Below are positions 1 through 11,884 of a stretch of DNA of 64,000 bases, piece after piece. A program made the position numbers and the translations under genes. Under the pieces are notes generated by a model that was given only the letters and a program-made list of their open reading frames with translations, had not been told where the DNA came from and did not search any database. The stretch is from Denitromonas iodatirespirans (GTDB taxonomy: Bacteria; Pseudomonadota; Gammaproteobacteria; Burkholderiales; Rhodocyclaceae). Position 1 is the stretch's first letter. Each line of letters begins with the position of its first letter. The DNA lies in contig NZ_JAEKFT010000004.1 of NCBI RefSeq assembly GCF_018524365.1, forward strand, positions 62,001 through 126,000. The letters are read 5' to 3'.

Positions 1-360
1 CTGCACCGCCTCGCCCGCCGAATCGGAAAAGCCCAGCGCCAGGCGCGGGGCGCCCTGCGAAAAATCGAGCGGATTGGTGGCATCGATGACCAGCGTACCC
101 ACCGGTACCACCGGCGCGATCTCGGCCAGCACCGCCTCCAGCGCGCTGCCAGGCACCGCCAGGCAGACGATGTCGGCCGCGGTCAGCGTCTCGGCCAGCG
201 TGCCCGCTGCGCTGCCGGGCACGGCGTCCAGCGCCTGGCGTGCCGCCTCGCCCTGCGGAGCGCGGGAGGCGAACACCACCCGGTCGCCGCGCGCCGAAAA
301 CCCCCGGGCCAGTGCCGTGCCGACATTGCCCGTACCGATGATGACCACATGCTTGTTCAT
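1..360 (-). CDS. NADP-binding F420-reductase-like oxidoreductase (3' end cut off)
   Basis: Only the first 120 codons are inside the window; the frame is open to base 1. The protein begins MNKHVVIIGTGNVGTALARG, a Rossmann fold with a GxGxxG nucleotide-binding loop at residues 9-14. It continues through a second strand ending in FASR (residues 29-32) and the segment CLAVPGSAL, as in the NADPH-dependent F420 reductase / NADP oxidoreductase family (NpdG-like). Betaproteobacterial members are usually reductases of unknown substrate rather than true F420 enzymes. It is transcribed away from the LysR gene at 475, the usual geometry of a LysR regulator and its target, so it may be regulated by that protein. 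The substrate cannot be inferred. Confidence 0.8.
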   Translation of the reverse strand, partial: MNKHVVIIGTGNVGTALARGFSARGDRVVFASRAPQGEAARQALDAVPGSAAGTLAETLTAADIVCLAVPGSALEAVLAEIAPVVPVGTLVIDATNPLDFSQGAPRLALGFSDSAGEAVQ

Positions 361-474
361 GTTGGGTGCTCCTGTTGTGAAAAGGTGCGCCCAGTGTGCC
401 GCGGTCGATTACCATCGATAAGCCATAAACTCATCGAATCGCTATCAACCAAAAGTTATCAATCAAGGCCTGCC

Positions 475-1434
475 ATGACCATCACCCCGCACCTGAGCGG
501 CATCCAGTCCTTCGTCCGCGCGGCCGAACTCGGCAGCTTCTCGGCCGCCGCCCGCCATCTGGGCATTTCCGCCGCCGCCGTCAGCAAGAACATCGCCCGG
601 CTCGAAGCGAAGCTCGGCATCCGTCTGATGAACCGCAGCACCCGTTCGCTGAACCTGACGGCCGAGGGCGCCGCCTTTTTCGACCAGGTGCGCGGCGCGC
701 TGCAGGCGCTCGACGGCGCGGTGGACGATCTGGCCACCCGGCGCACCGGGCCGAGCGGCCGGGTGCGGATGTCCGCCGGCGGCAGCATGGTGCGTCACTT
801 CCTGGTGCCGCTGCTGCCGGCCTTTCGCCGCCTCTACCCGGGCATCGCGCTGGAGATCGATTCGGACGACCGCTTCGTCGACATCGTCAGCGGCGGCTAC
901 GACTGCGTCCTGCGCGGCGGCGTGATCAAGGACAACAACCTTGCCGCGCGGCAGGTCTGCCGTTTCTTCTCGGTGCTGGTCGCCTCGCCCGACTATCTCG
1001 CCCGCAAGGGCGTGCCGACGGTGCCGCGCGAGCTGGTGGCGCACGACCTGCTGGCCGCCCGCTTCCTGTCGAGCGGCGAATGGATCTGGCTGTTCGATAC
1101 CGACGGCGATGCGCAGCCCCATGCCTACCCGGCCGCCTTCACCTTCTCGGACCCGGACGCCCTGCTCGCCGGCGCCCTGGCCGGCCTGGGCATCGCCCAG
1201 CTGGGCACCCAGCATGTGTGGCCGCACCTGCAGGCCGGCGGGCTCAAGATCGTGCTGTTCGACGCACTGCGCAGTCCGGACATGAGCCTCAGCCTGCAAT
1301 ACCCGCACCGCGCGCTGATCGCGCCGCGGGTGCGCCACACCATCGATTTCTTCGTCGACCAACTGCGCGCCGATGCCCGCCTGACCGTCAGTCGCGCCGA
1401 CCTGGCGCCCTTCGTGGCCAGCGCTGGCGACTGA
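475..1434 (+). CDS. LysR-family transcriptional regulator
   Basis: The product is 319 residues, normal for the family. Residues 1-60 hold the winged helix-turn-helix (FVRAAELGSFSAAARHLGIS, then AVSKNIARLEAKLGIRLMNR), and residues from about 90 form the LysR substrate-binding domain. The ATG at 475 is chosen because the family's N-terminal helix starts there. An ATG at 349 in the same frame would add 42 residues that do not resemble LysR and would run into the divergent gene. The 115-base gap to the divergent reductase gene should hold the shared operator. A subfamily resembling regulators of quinone or aldehyde reductases is likely, but the inducer is unknown. Confidence 0.9.
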   Translation: MTITPHLSGIQSFVRAAELGSFSAAARHLGISAAAVSKNIARLEAKLGIRLMNRSTRSLNLTAEGAAFFDQVRGALQALDGAVDDLATRRTGPSGRVRMSAGGSMVRHFLVPLLPAFRRLYPGIALEIDSDDRFVDIVSGGYDCVLRGGVIKDNNLAARQVCRFFSVLVASPDYLARKGVPTVPRELVAHDLLAARFLSSGEWIWLFDTDGDAQPHAYPAAFTFSDPDALLAGALAGLGIAQLGTQHVWPHLQAGGLKIVLFDALRSPDMSLSLQYPHRALIAPRVRHTIDFFVDQLRADARLTVSRADLAPFVASAGD

Positions 1435-1610
1435 GGCCGGGGGCGGCGTCGGCCGGATCAAGTGCGCGGGATCGCGTGGCGCGGGCATGTCTGACGTAAG
1501 AACTTTTTCTGCGCGGCGGCGGTCATCGGAACAAGTCGCACGCGCCTGCTCGCCCCTGCCCCGGAATGCAACACGCCCCTTTGAACTCCGCGCTTTGCCT
1601 TGAGGTGCCC

Positions 1611-2168
1611 ATGAAAATCCTCCGCCCCGTACTCGTCTCGCTGGCCATCTCCACCACCTCTGGCCTTGCCGTTGCCCAGCCCCCTTCAGGGCACGGCACG
1701 CATGAAGCATCCCGGCATCCCGGCACCACAACCGCGCCCTATGCCGGCATGCAGCAACGTGAAATCAAGGCGTTGTCCGAGCAGCAGATGGCCGATCTGA
1801 GAGCGGGCAAGGGGCTGGCGATGGCCTTGCCTGCCGAGCTGAACGGCTACCCGGGCCCGGCCCATGTGCTCGATCTCGCCGCCGAGCTGAAGCTCAGTGC
1901 GGATCAGCACCACAAGACACAAATGCTATTTACCCGCATGCAGGAGGAGGCCCGGACCCTGGGCGAGCAGCTCATTGCCGCCGAGCGCCAGCTCGACACC
2001 CTGTTCCGATCGCGGCAGGCCGGGCCGGATACCGTCGCGGCGAGCACGGCCGCTGCCGCCCAGCTCCAGGGCCGGCTACGCGCCACCCACCTGCGCTATC
2101 ACCTCGCCATGATGGACATTCTCACAGCCGAGCAGGTCGCGATGTATCAACACATCCGCGGCTACTGA
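1611..2168 (+). CDS. Spy/CpxP-like periplasmic protein
   Basis: The product is 185 residues with a signal peptide (MKILRPVLVSLAISTTSGLA, predicted cut near VAQ). The mature part is helical and rich in charged residues and Gln. It carries two LTxxQ-like turns (LSADQHHKTQ, LTAEQVAMYQ), as in the Spy/CpxP/heavy-metal resistance family of periplasmic chaperones and stress sensors. The ATG at 1611 is preceded by GAGG and begins the signal peptide; an upstream in-frame ATG at 1566 adds a non-signal stretch. The gene stands alone, with 176 bases on its 5' side and 168 on its 3' side. Its role, protein protection or metal response, is inferred from the family only. Confidence 0.7.
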   Translation: MKILRPVLVSLAISTTSGLAVAQPPSGHGTHEASRHPGTTTAPYAGMQQREIKALSEQQMADLRAGKGLAMALPAELNGYPGPAHVLDLAAELKLSADQHHKTQMLFTRMQEEARTLGEQLIAAERQLDTLFRSRQAGPDTVAASTAAAAQLQGRLRATHLRYHLAMMDILTAEQVAMYQHIRGY

Positions 2169-2336
2169 CACACCGCGGACGGCCTCATCCCCGATCGGCC
2201 GCAATCACCCGCGACAGGCCAGGCGCAAGGCGCCGAATGACGCCCAAGCCCTACTGCGACCTTGCTCGAACGTGCGCTTCGCGTGAGTGAGCGGCCCGAG
2301 GTCGGATGAATCCAGCCCGGCAACGATGATCGATAC

Positions 2337-3243
2337 TTACTCCGCCGAGCCGACACACAGCCGGTTGCGGCCGCCGCGCTTGGCGTCGTAGAGCCGGCGG
2401 TCGGCCTGGATGATCAATTCGGTGGGGCTTTGCGCGCTGTTGGGCACCAGCACCGCCAGGCCCATGCTGATGCTGACCGTCCCCTGCACCGCCGGGTGCT
2501 GGTGCGGCAGCGCCAGCTCGGTGACGGCGCCGCACATGCGCTTGGCGACCGTCTCGGCGCCATGGAGATCGACGTCCGTCATCAGGCAGGCGAACTCCTC
2601 GCCGCCGAAACGCGCGAGCAGATCGCCGGCGCGTTTGACCTCCTGGCGCAAGGCCTGGGCCACGCGCCGCAGGCAGTCGTCGCCGGCGGCATGGCCGTGG
2701 TGGTCGTTGTAGGCCTTGAAGTGATCGACATCGGCCATGATCAGGGCCAGCGGTTGATTCTGTCGCATGGCGCTGCGCCAGGCGGTGTCGAGCGCCTCGT
2801 CGAAGCAGCGGCGGTTGGCGATCTGGGTGAGCGCGTCGACCGTCGACAGGCGCTGCCAGTGGTCGCGCAGGCGCTTGAGCTCGACATGGGTGCGGATGCG
2901 CATCTTGAGGATGGCCGGCGAGAACGGCTTGGTGACGTAATCCACGGCGCCGATGCGCAGCCCCAGCGCCTCGTCGTCCTCCTCGCCCATGGCGGTGATG
3001 AAGATCACCGGAATGTCGCGGGTGGCGTCGCTGTCCTTGAGCTGCTTGCACACCTGATAGCCGTCCATGCCGGGCATCATGACGTCGAGCAGGATGAGGT
3101 CGGGTCGGGCCGCGGCGGCGGCGCGGCGCAGGGCCGATTCGCCGTCGGTGGCGACCACCACCTCGCAGTCCGGCTGCAACAGGTTGCCCAGCAGGCTGAT
3201 GTTGGAGCGTTCGTCGTCGACGATGAGGACTCGGGGCTTGTCG

Positions 3244-3251
<8 letters not shown>
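2337..3251 (-). CDS. Response regulator with GGDEF diguanylate cyclase output
   Basis: The protein has 304 residues. Residues 6-122 form a CheY-like receiver with acidic pocket D12/D13, phospho-acceptor D56 (LLDVMMPGMDG) and K108 in VTKPF. A GGDEF domain follows from about residue 135, with active-site GGEEF at 216-220 and an inhibitory RxxD site (R207-D210) exactly five residues before it. It should make cyclic di-GMP when phosphorylated and be product-inhibited. The start overlaps the 3' end of the hybrid kinase gene by 8 bases, so the two are translationally coupled and the kinase is the likely phosphodonor. Confidence 0.93.
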
Positions 3252-6001
<2,750 letters not shown>

Positions 6002-6015
<14 letters not shown>

Positions 6016-6586
6016 AACGCTCCGCGATTTTCAGGAAGAAGGGCTTGATGCGGACACCGGCCGCATCGACCGCGCCGGTATTGACGTAAGGCAGCACCCG
6101 GTCGCTGACCACCAGACCGGCGGCCACGCCGCGCTCGACATCGCCGGCAAACGGGGAAAAGCTCAGCAGTTTCTGACGGCGGCTGAAATCGAGAACGGCG
6201 CCGAGGTCATCGCCCATGCGCTGGGCGACGAAGACGCCGGCAACTTTCGCCTTGGCGTAGTCCGGCAGCTGCGACACCGCCACCGACTTGACCTTGAACG
6301 GGATGCCGCGCACCGCACCCTTGTCGCGCAGCACGGCGGCCAGCTGCTCGACCAGCACCGCCTCGTCGCGGTGAACCAGTAGCAACAGCAGGGGCTCGTT
6401 GCCGTTGCGCTTGTCGCCGATGTCCTGGTCGGCGGCCAGCACGGCGGGAAACAGGTTGATGCCGACCATCACGCGGCGAGCATCCTGCTCGTCGGCGGCA
6501 ATCGCCCCCAGCCAGGGCGAGCCGGCGATCAGCAGCGTCGCCAGCAGCATGCACATCAGGCGACGCGCGCTCATCGCGCGGCTCAT
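6002..6586 (-). CDS. YfiR-like (DUF4154) periplasmic protein
   Basis: The product is 194 residues with a signal peptide (RRLMCMLLATLLIAGSPWLG) and a mature part resembling YfiR/DUF4154 periplasmic proteins (FPAVLAADQDIG, LLLLLVHRDE, GVFVAQRMGDDLG). In Pseudomonas YfiR is a periplasmic repressor of a membrane diguanylate cyclase. Here the neighbour is a hybrid kinase with a periplasmic domain, feeding a soluble diguanylate cyclase. An analogous input role is therefore plausible but inferred. The ATG at 6586 is preferred; a GTG at 6595 would add three residues, and no strong ribosome site separates them. The family assignment is by eye and less certain than the signal peptide. Confidence 0.65.
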
Positions 6587-6737
6587 GGCCGCCACCGCGA
6601 CACCGACAAGACACGGCAGTGCGACACACCGGGGCTCGGCGGCGGTAGCGACCGTGTCAATCGTGCGTCCCGCCCATGCGCTGCAGCCTGTTCATGCTTC
6701 CCGTCTCACTTCGCCCCGGCCCGCGCGGCCGGGGGCC

Positions 6738-8681
6738 CTAAAACGCCAGTGTGCCTTCGACGCCGCGGCAGAATCCGTTGAGCTCGACATAGGCCTTGCC
6801 CGGGCTGGCACCGCCGACCGAGGCGGCCCCCTCCCAATATTCCGGACCCGGCCAAAAACCGTGTTTGGCGCGCAGTTCCTGGTCGCGCACCATCGGCTGG
6901 ACCTCGAAGGTTTCGCCCTCGACGATAACACGCCAGCCCGACGGATAGATGCACCCGGTATGCGGGCTCTTCCACTTTCCGAGCACCTCGACCTGGAACT
7001 GATGCCCGGCCAGCGCGCGGGTGTTGCCGTCGGCATCGGTGATCGACCCGGCGCGCTCGACCTGGTTGGATTTGCCGAGGATGTCGTAGAGCATGATCTG
7101 GCGGTTGTCCGCCAGCTCGATGGCGAACCACTGCCAGCCCTTGACGATGGCCTGGTAGAGCTCGCCGTATTGGCGGTCGTACCAGCTGGTGCCCTTGACG
7201 TGATAGGTCTTGCCATCGACGGTGATGGTGCCGCGGGTCTTCATCTGCACCCGCGAGTAGTAGTAGGTGTAGCCGCCGAAGCGATAGGGGTGGGCATCGC
7301 CGCCGTAGTGCAGCACCGGCGCCTTGCTGGCTTCGAGCTCCAGATCGAGCACATAGCCGCCGACCTCGCTGTGCAGCCGATCGAACTGGCTGTCGCCCAC
7401 CGCCCGGATGATGTCGCCCGGCCCGGCTTTCAGGTCGAAGCGCTTGCTCGTGCGTTGCGGCAGGTGAAAGGCCAGGTGTTCGTCGAACTTGAAGGTGTCG
7501 GCCTCCACATCGGTGATCGCCACCTGGGTGAGCTGGTCGCGCATCACCAGGAAGCTGTCGAAGCTGAAGAACACCACTTCGAAGCCGAACTTGCGCCCCT
7601 CCTCCGTTTCCAGATGGCCGGTCCAGTACCACCACTGCACATCCTGGCTGGGCAGGAAGGCATCGTCGCCGGGCAGATTCACCGGCCCGATCAGCCCCTT
7701 GTCGGGCGTGGCCGCGGTGAGGCCGACACCGGCCACCGCACCGACGAACAGCATCGCCAGCATGCGCTTGCGCGACACCGACGAGGCCACCGGATGCGCC
7801 GCCGCCCGCGATGCCATGCCCAAGGCGGAACGATACGGCCACAGGAAACCGGCCATGCCAAGCAGCGTGAAGGCCGGCAGCACCAGCACCAGTTCAGGCG
7901 CATGCCGATGCAGGGGCGTGCCGAAGAGGATCGCCAGCGAGGCACAGAACAGGAACAGCGGCGCCGCCAGCGTCCACCCGCTGAGCGTGTTGTCGCCGCG
8001 CAGACGGGCCAGCTGCGACAGGACGATGAGCAGCCACAGGCCGAAGAACATCGCCACCAGCGTCTCCGGATCGACGATGGCACGACTTTCCAGCCACAGG
8101 TAACCGAGCATCGTGCCGACGAAGATACCGAAGGCCGGCGCGATCGCCAGCCACGGCGCAAGCGCCGGGAACACGCCGCGCTTCGGGCCGAAACGCGTCA
8201 CCAGCTCGAAGCACGCCGTGTAGGACGCCACGATGACGAACCAGCCCACATAGTTGGTCCACGGAATGCCGAACCATGCGCCGGGCTCGGCCCACACCCA
8301 GAAGCCCAACGAAACGAAGGCCGGGTCCGAGACGAAATCGATCGACGTGGCCAGCAAGCCCGCCACCACCGGCGCCCAGCGCGCCGGCACGGCCAGCGAG
8401 CGGACCGTGGCCAGCACCGCGTAGATGATCGTCCCCCAGCTGAGCACCACCCCCAGCGGCACCGGCCCGGGCAGGGCGAGCAACGCTTCGGTGTAGTAAT
8501 ACGGTGGCACCGCTTTCGAGACCTGCGAATACTCGATCACGAAACCGAACACGATGGCCGCAGGGATGACCCAGAACAACGCACGCTGCTTGCGCCAGGC
8601 ATGGACCAACAAGGCCGCGGTGAGCAGATAGTTGAGGGTTTGCAGCAGGACGAAGCCGGCCGATGGATTCAAAGAGTGCAT
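6738..8681 (-). CDS. Fusion of CruF-like membrane domain with CrtC/AttH-like domain
   Basis: A single open frame of 647 residues. Residues 1-325 are a polytopic membrane region resembling the CruF/DUF422 carotenoid biosynthesis family (DFVSDP at about 115-120, GIPWTNYVGWF at 138-148), with about eight to nine hydrophobic segments. Residues 345-647 match the lipocalin-like CrtC/AttH family of carotenoid 1,2-hydratases and relatives (QWWYWTGHLETEEGRKFGFE, KGTSWYDRQYGEL, GWQWFAIEL). Both families act on double bonds of lipidic substrates in carotenoid pathways. No carotenoid backbone gene is visible here, so the substrate is unknown. The ATG at 8681 follows a GGAAG ribosome site. The gene lies 50 bases downstream of the TonB receptor and probably shares its transcript. 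Confidence 0.75.
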   Translation of the reverse strand: MHSLNPSAGFVLLQTLNYLLTAALLVHAWRKQRALFWVIPAAIVFGFVIEYSQVSKAVPPYYYTEALLALPGPVPLGVVLSWGTIIYAVLATVRSLAVPARWAPVVAGLLATSIDFVSDPAFVSLGFWVWAEPGAWFGIPWTNYVGWFVIVASYTACFELVTRFGPKRGVFPALAPWLAIAPAFGIFVGTMLGYLWLESRAIVDPETLVAMFFGLWLLIVLSQLARLRGDNTLSGWTLAAPLFLFCASLAILFGTPLHRHAPELVLVLPAFTLLGMAGFLWPYRSALGMASRAAAHPVASSVSRKRMLAMLFVGAVAGVGLTAATPDKGLIGPVNLPGDDAFLPSQDVQWWYWTGHLETEEGRKFGFEVVFFSFDSFLVMRDQLTQVAITDVEADTFKFDEHLAFHLPQRTSKRFDLKAGPGDIIRAVGDSQFDRLHSEVGGYVLDLELEASKAPVLHYGGDAHPYRFGGYTYYYSRVQMKTRGTITVDGKTYHVKGTSWYDRQYGELYQAIVKGWQWFAIELADNRQIMLYDILGKSNQVERAGSITDADGNTRALAGHQFQVEVLGKWKSPHTGCIYPSGWRVIVEGETFEVQPMVRDQELRAKHGFWPGPEYWEGAASVGGASPGKAYVELNGFCRGVEGTLAF

Positions 8682-8731
8682 GTCGGACTTCCGGTGATCG
8701 GCTGACGCCGGGAGTGGAAAGGAACGCCGGC

Positions 8732-10822
8732 TTACATGGCGTAGGACACTTGCAGCCAGCCGGCACGGCCGGGCTGCGGATAGTCGTTGGCATAGGAGCG
8801 GATCGTCTGTCCCGCCAGATCGAGCGTGTTGAAGGCCGGGTAGCGCACTTCGCGATCGAACACGTTGCTCACGCCGATGCGCAACGTCAGCCCCTTGACA
8901 CCCAGGTTGCCGAAGCTGGCGGCCAGATCGACGGTCTCGTAGCCCGACAGTTTCTCGCGCGGGTCGCTCGCTTCCCGGCCCCGCTCGCCCACATGGCGCA
9001 GCCACATCGCGTAGGTCTGCGTGGAGCGCGGCTCGTAGCGCAGCACCAGGTTGGCCAGCCGGTTGGCCGCCCCGGCCACCGTGCCGCCGCCGGCCTGTTC
9101 GGTATCCGTGACCGTCAGGTTGGCCTCGATCCGGAAGTGCGGCCCGAAGCGCTGCTGGATCTCGCCCTCGGCGCCTTTGACCCGCACCGTGTCGGCATTG
9201 CCGTAGCCAAGAATGCCGTTGTTCACGATGAGGTTGCTCAGGCGCGAGCGGAAGGCGGTGAGATGCACCTCGGTCTCGGCCGACTTGAACACATAGCCCA
9301 GCTCCGCGGTGCGGATCGTCTCGGGCTTCAGATCCGGGGCGAAGCCGGTCTCGTAGAAGGTGGGCGGGCGGAAGGCTTCGGCGTACTGTGCCTTGAGGAT
9401 GTGACTGCGGTCGAGGCGCCACACCGCGGCCAGGCGGGGCGAGGTGTTACTGCCGAAATCGTCGTAGTCGTCGTAGCGTGCGCCGGCGGTCAGGGTCACA
9501 TCCTCGGAGAGGCGGTATTCGTCCTGCAGCGTGAAACTGGCAATGCGCCGCGAGCGATGCTCCGACGGCCAGGGGATGCCGTCTTCCTTGAAAAAGCGCT
9601 GCGTCGGGGTCGGATTGTTGGTCGCCGGATCGACGTTGTTCTCCTGCCACGAATCGCCCACCGAAATGCGCGCCAGCCCCAGGCTCGCCAGCCAGCGATG
9701 CCCTTCCCAGCCGTCCCAATGCACGTCCAGGTCGGCCGACAGGCGCTGCTCTTCGTAGTAGCCCTTGGAGAGGTAGCCGCCGGGCAACTGCGTCAGCGCC
9801 GGCGTCTTGTTGAACCAGAAGAATCCGTCCGGCAGCAGGCGCGTGTTGTAGCGGTTCTCGTAGTACTGCCAACCGAGTGCCAGCTCGGTCCTCAGGTGCT
9901 CGGTCAACGCCCAGCTCCCCTTGCCGCTGGCCATCAGGTAGCGGTTGCGGTAGTCGATGCCCTGATCATTGTCGAGCACGTTGATGGTGCCGAAATGGTC
10001 GCCATGACCATCTTCCACATACACCAGCGACAGGGACAGCGCGTCGCGGTACAGATCCAACAGCACCGAGCGCTGCTCGACCTCGTCATCGATCCGGCCC
10101 GGCGCGTTCGACAGGGCCGACTGGGAGGCGTTGAACCCGTTGTAGAGCGCGTCCTGGCCGGCATTCGTACCGGCCGCGCCATGCCAGCCGCCCACGTTGA
10201 TACTGCCGCCGCCGCGCCCGTCCTCGCTGCGCCAGTGGGCGAAGCCGCCGGCCGCATACACCTCGGACTCACCGGCATGCAAGAACACTTCGCGGCCCTG
10301 CTTGCGGGTGATCACGTTCAGCACGCCGGCATAGGCGAACTCGCCATGCACCGCCGAGCCCGGCCCGCGCACCACCTCGATATGGTCGACCTGCGCGATC
10401 GACAGGTTCAGCACCGGGTTGGCCGAGGCCGACAGGGCCGAGTTCATCGCCCGGCCATTGAGCAAAATCTTCATGTTGCCCGAGGCGAAACTGCCGCCGA
10501 TGCCGCGCACCAGGATCTGGCGTGCGCCGATGGCGTCGGCCGACGGTTCGATGCCGGGCACCAGGCGCAGGGCGTCCCACACCGTGCGCGCCCCCAGGGC
10601 CTCCATCTCCTCGCCATGCAGCACCGTCACCAGGCCCGGCACATAATCCGCGTTGAGCTTGGTCTTGGTGGCGATCTCGGTCTGCTGCTCGAGCACCTCG
10701 AGCAAGCCCTGCAGTTCGGCCGCATCCTCGCCGTCCGATGCCGCCCAAGCCAACGCAGACATCCCGGCGACCCCGATCAACATCAACCCCGTCGCCCAGC
10801 GGCGGCGTCCCGTTTTCGTCAT
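8732..10822 (-). CDS. TonB-dependent outer membrane receptor
   Basis: The protein is 696 residues: signal peptide (WATGLMLIGVAGMSALAWA), plug domain from about residue 50 (VPGIEPSADAIG, ILVRGIGGSF, VVRGPGSAVHGEFAYAGVLN) and a long barrel. Local sequence is typical of TonB receptors for siderophores, cobalamin or other large ligands. It lacks the N-terminal STN domain seen in the FecA-like receptor at 18828, so it is not expected to signal to a sigma regulator. The start at 10822 directly follows GGGAG plus a run of nine A. The predicted partner is the CruF/CrtC-like fusion immediately downstream, which might process the imported ligand; this is inference. Confidence 0.88.
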   Translation of the reverse strand: MTKTGRRRWATGLMLIGVAGMSALAWAASDGEDAAELQGLLEVLEQQTEIATKTKLNADYVPGLVTVLHGEEMEALGARTVWDALRLVPGIEPSADAIGARQILVRGIGGSFASGNMKILLNGRAMNSALSASANPVLNLSIAQVDHIEVVRGPGSAVHGEFAYAGVLNVITRKQGREVFLHAGESEVYAAGGFAHWRSEDGRGGGSINVGGWHGAAGTNAGQDALYNGFNASQSALSNAPGRIDDEVEQRSVLLDLYRDALSLSLVYVEDGHGDHFGTINVLDNDQGIDYRNRYLMASGKGSWALTEHLRTELALGWQYYENRYNTRLLPDGFFWFNKTPALTQLPGGYLSKGYYEEQRLSADLDVHWDGWEGHRWLASLGLARISVGDSWQENNVDPATNNPTPTQRFFKEDGIPWPSEHRSRRIASFTLQDEYRLSEDVTLTAGARYDDYDDFGSNTSPRLAAVWRLDRSHILKAQYAEAFRPPTFYETGFAPDLKPETIRTAELGYVFKSAETEVHLTAFRSRLSNLIVNNGILGYGNADTVRVKGAEGEIQQRFGPHFRIEANLTVTDTEQAGGGTVAGAANRLANLVLRYEPRSTQTYAMWLRHVGERGREASDPREKLSGYETVDLAASFGNLGVKGLTLRIGVSNVFDREVRYPAFNTLDLAGQTIRSYANDYPQPGRAGWLQVSYAM

Positions 10823-10835
10823 TTTTTTTTCTCCC
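10822..10835 (-). promoter_or_regulatory. Ribosome site separated from start codon by an A9 run
   Basis: Read on the minus strand, GGGAG is followed by nine A, the last being the A of the receptor's ATG. The ribosome-site spacing is therefore set by a homopolymer, which could vary by slippage. Confidence 0.6.
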
Positions 10836-10873
10836 TGGCGCGGCGAGGGTACCGTGCGTAGTGCGCTTCGCCA

Positions 10874-10905
10874 ACGAAATTTCATATCGACGAAAATTCC
10901 TACAT
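10874..10905. repeat. Two 16-bp direct repeats in an AT-rich divergent promoter region
   Basis: ACGAAATTTCATATCG is immediately followed by ACGAAAATTCCTACAT, identical at 11 of 16 positions. They lie in the only AT-rich stretch of the 200-base gap between the divergent TonB receptor and SDR genes, next to a TATATATA run at about 10908-10916. This could be a regulator-binding site; the regulator is unknown. Confidence 0.35.
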
Positions 10906-11022
10906 CTTTATATATATCGGCTGCTGGCGGCGGCGCCCGCCCCCGCGGCCACATGCCGTGCTCGACGCCGACGCCCTGCCTTCGCTACGCTGGTGTCTGC
11001 GAGTCACCCGAAAGGAGTCCTC

Positions 11023-11751
11023 ATGAAAGCCCTCCTCACCGGCACCAGCCGCGGCCTGGGCGCCGCGATTGCCGCCAATCTGCTCGACCGGGGCGCCAGC
11101 GTGCTCGGTCTGGCGCGGCATGAGAATGCCGCGCTGGGCGAGCGTTTCGGCAAGCATTTCAGTCAGGTGGCGATCGACCTGTCCGACACCGACGCCCTGG
11201 CGCGCTGGCTGGCGGGCGACGCCCTGAGCCGCTTCATCGGCGATGCGGACGACGTGCTGCTGATCAACAACGCCGGCACCGTCGCCCCGGTCGGCCCGCC
11301 CGGCCACCAGGGCGCCAGGGCGGTGGCGCAGGCGGTCGCCCTCAATGTCGCCGCACCGCTGATGCTGGCCGACGCCTTCATCACCGCCACCGCGCGTGCC
11401 CGCGACCGGCGCATCCTGCACATCTCCAGCGGCGCGGCCCGTTCGGCCTACGCCGGCTGGAGCGTGTATTGCGCCACCAAGGCGGCGCTCGACCACCATG
11501 CCCGCGCGGTGGCCGAAGACGCCCTGCCGCGCCTGCGCATCTGCAGCTTGGCGCCTGGCGTGATCGACACCGACATGCAGCAGCAGGTGCGCATCAGCGA
11601 CAAAGCGCTCTTTCCGGCGCGGCCGCGCTTCGAAGCGCTCAAGCGCGAGGGCGCACTGGTGGCGCCGGCGGATTGTGCGGCGCGACTGGTCGATTTTCTC
11701 TTGTCGAGCGGCTTCGGCGCACAGCCGACGGCCGATCTGCGGGCCGCATGA
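11023..11751 (+). CDS. Short-chain dehydrogenase/reductase
   Basis: The product is 242 residues, a classical SDR length. TGTSRGLG (residues 6-13) is the TGxxxGxG cofactor loop, NNAGT follows the fourth strand, and the catalytic set is Ser in ISSGAA plus Tyr/Lys in YCATK. The overall look resembles benzil or sepiapterin-type reductases (YueD-like), but the substrate cannot be fixed from sequence. The ATG at 11023 follows AAAGGAG. It is divergent from the TonB receptor and separated from macA by 133 bases holding a Fur-like box, so it is probably its own transcription unit. Confidence 0.87.
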   Translation: MKALLTGTSRGLGAAIAANLLDRGASVLGLARHENAALGERFGKHFSQVAIDLSDTDALARWLAGDALSRFIGDADDVLLINNAGTVAPVGPPGHQGARAVAQAVALNVAAPLMLADAFITATARARDRRILHISSGAARSAYAGWSVYCATKAALDHHARAVAEDALPRLRICSLAPGVIDTDMQQQVRISDKALFPARPRFEALKREGALVAPADCAARLVDFLLSSGFGAQPTADLRAA

Positions 11752-11788
11752 CGCCGGTCGCTTGACCGCGGCGGACGGCCTCTGATCA

Positions 11789-11807
11789 AATGCGAACCGT
11801 TTTCGTT
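11789..11807 (+). promoter_or_regulatory. Candidate Fur box before macA
   Basis: AATGCGAACCGTTTTCGTT resembles the betaproteobacterial Fur pattern AATGCGAAnnATTCTCATT as I remember it. It lies about 77 bases before the macA start. A related sequence precedes the fecI-like gene at 23214. Confidence 0.45.
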
Positions 11808-11884
11808 TACTCCCTCCGCCCCGGCCGACACGCCCTGCCTCACCGACCGGCCGCCGCCTGCGCCCCCCTCCCATACCCCGCGCC

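Noticed and set aside
6399-8705. A 768-codon open frame antisense to the fusion gene
   Set aside because: Low-complexity Arg/His/Gln-rich translation, no domain; shadow of the minus-strand gene.
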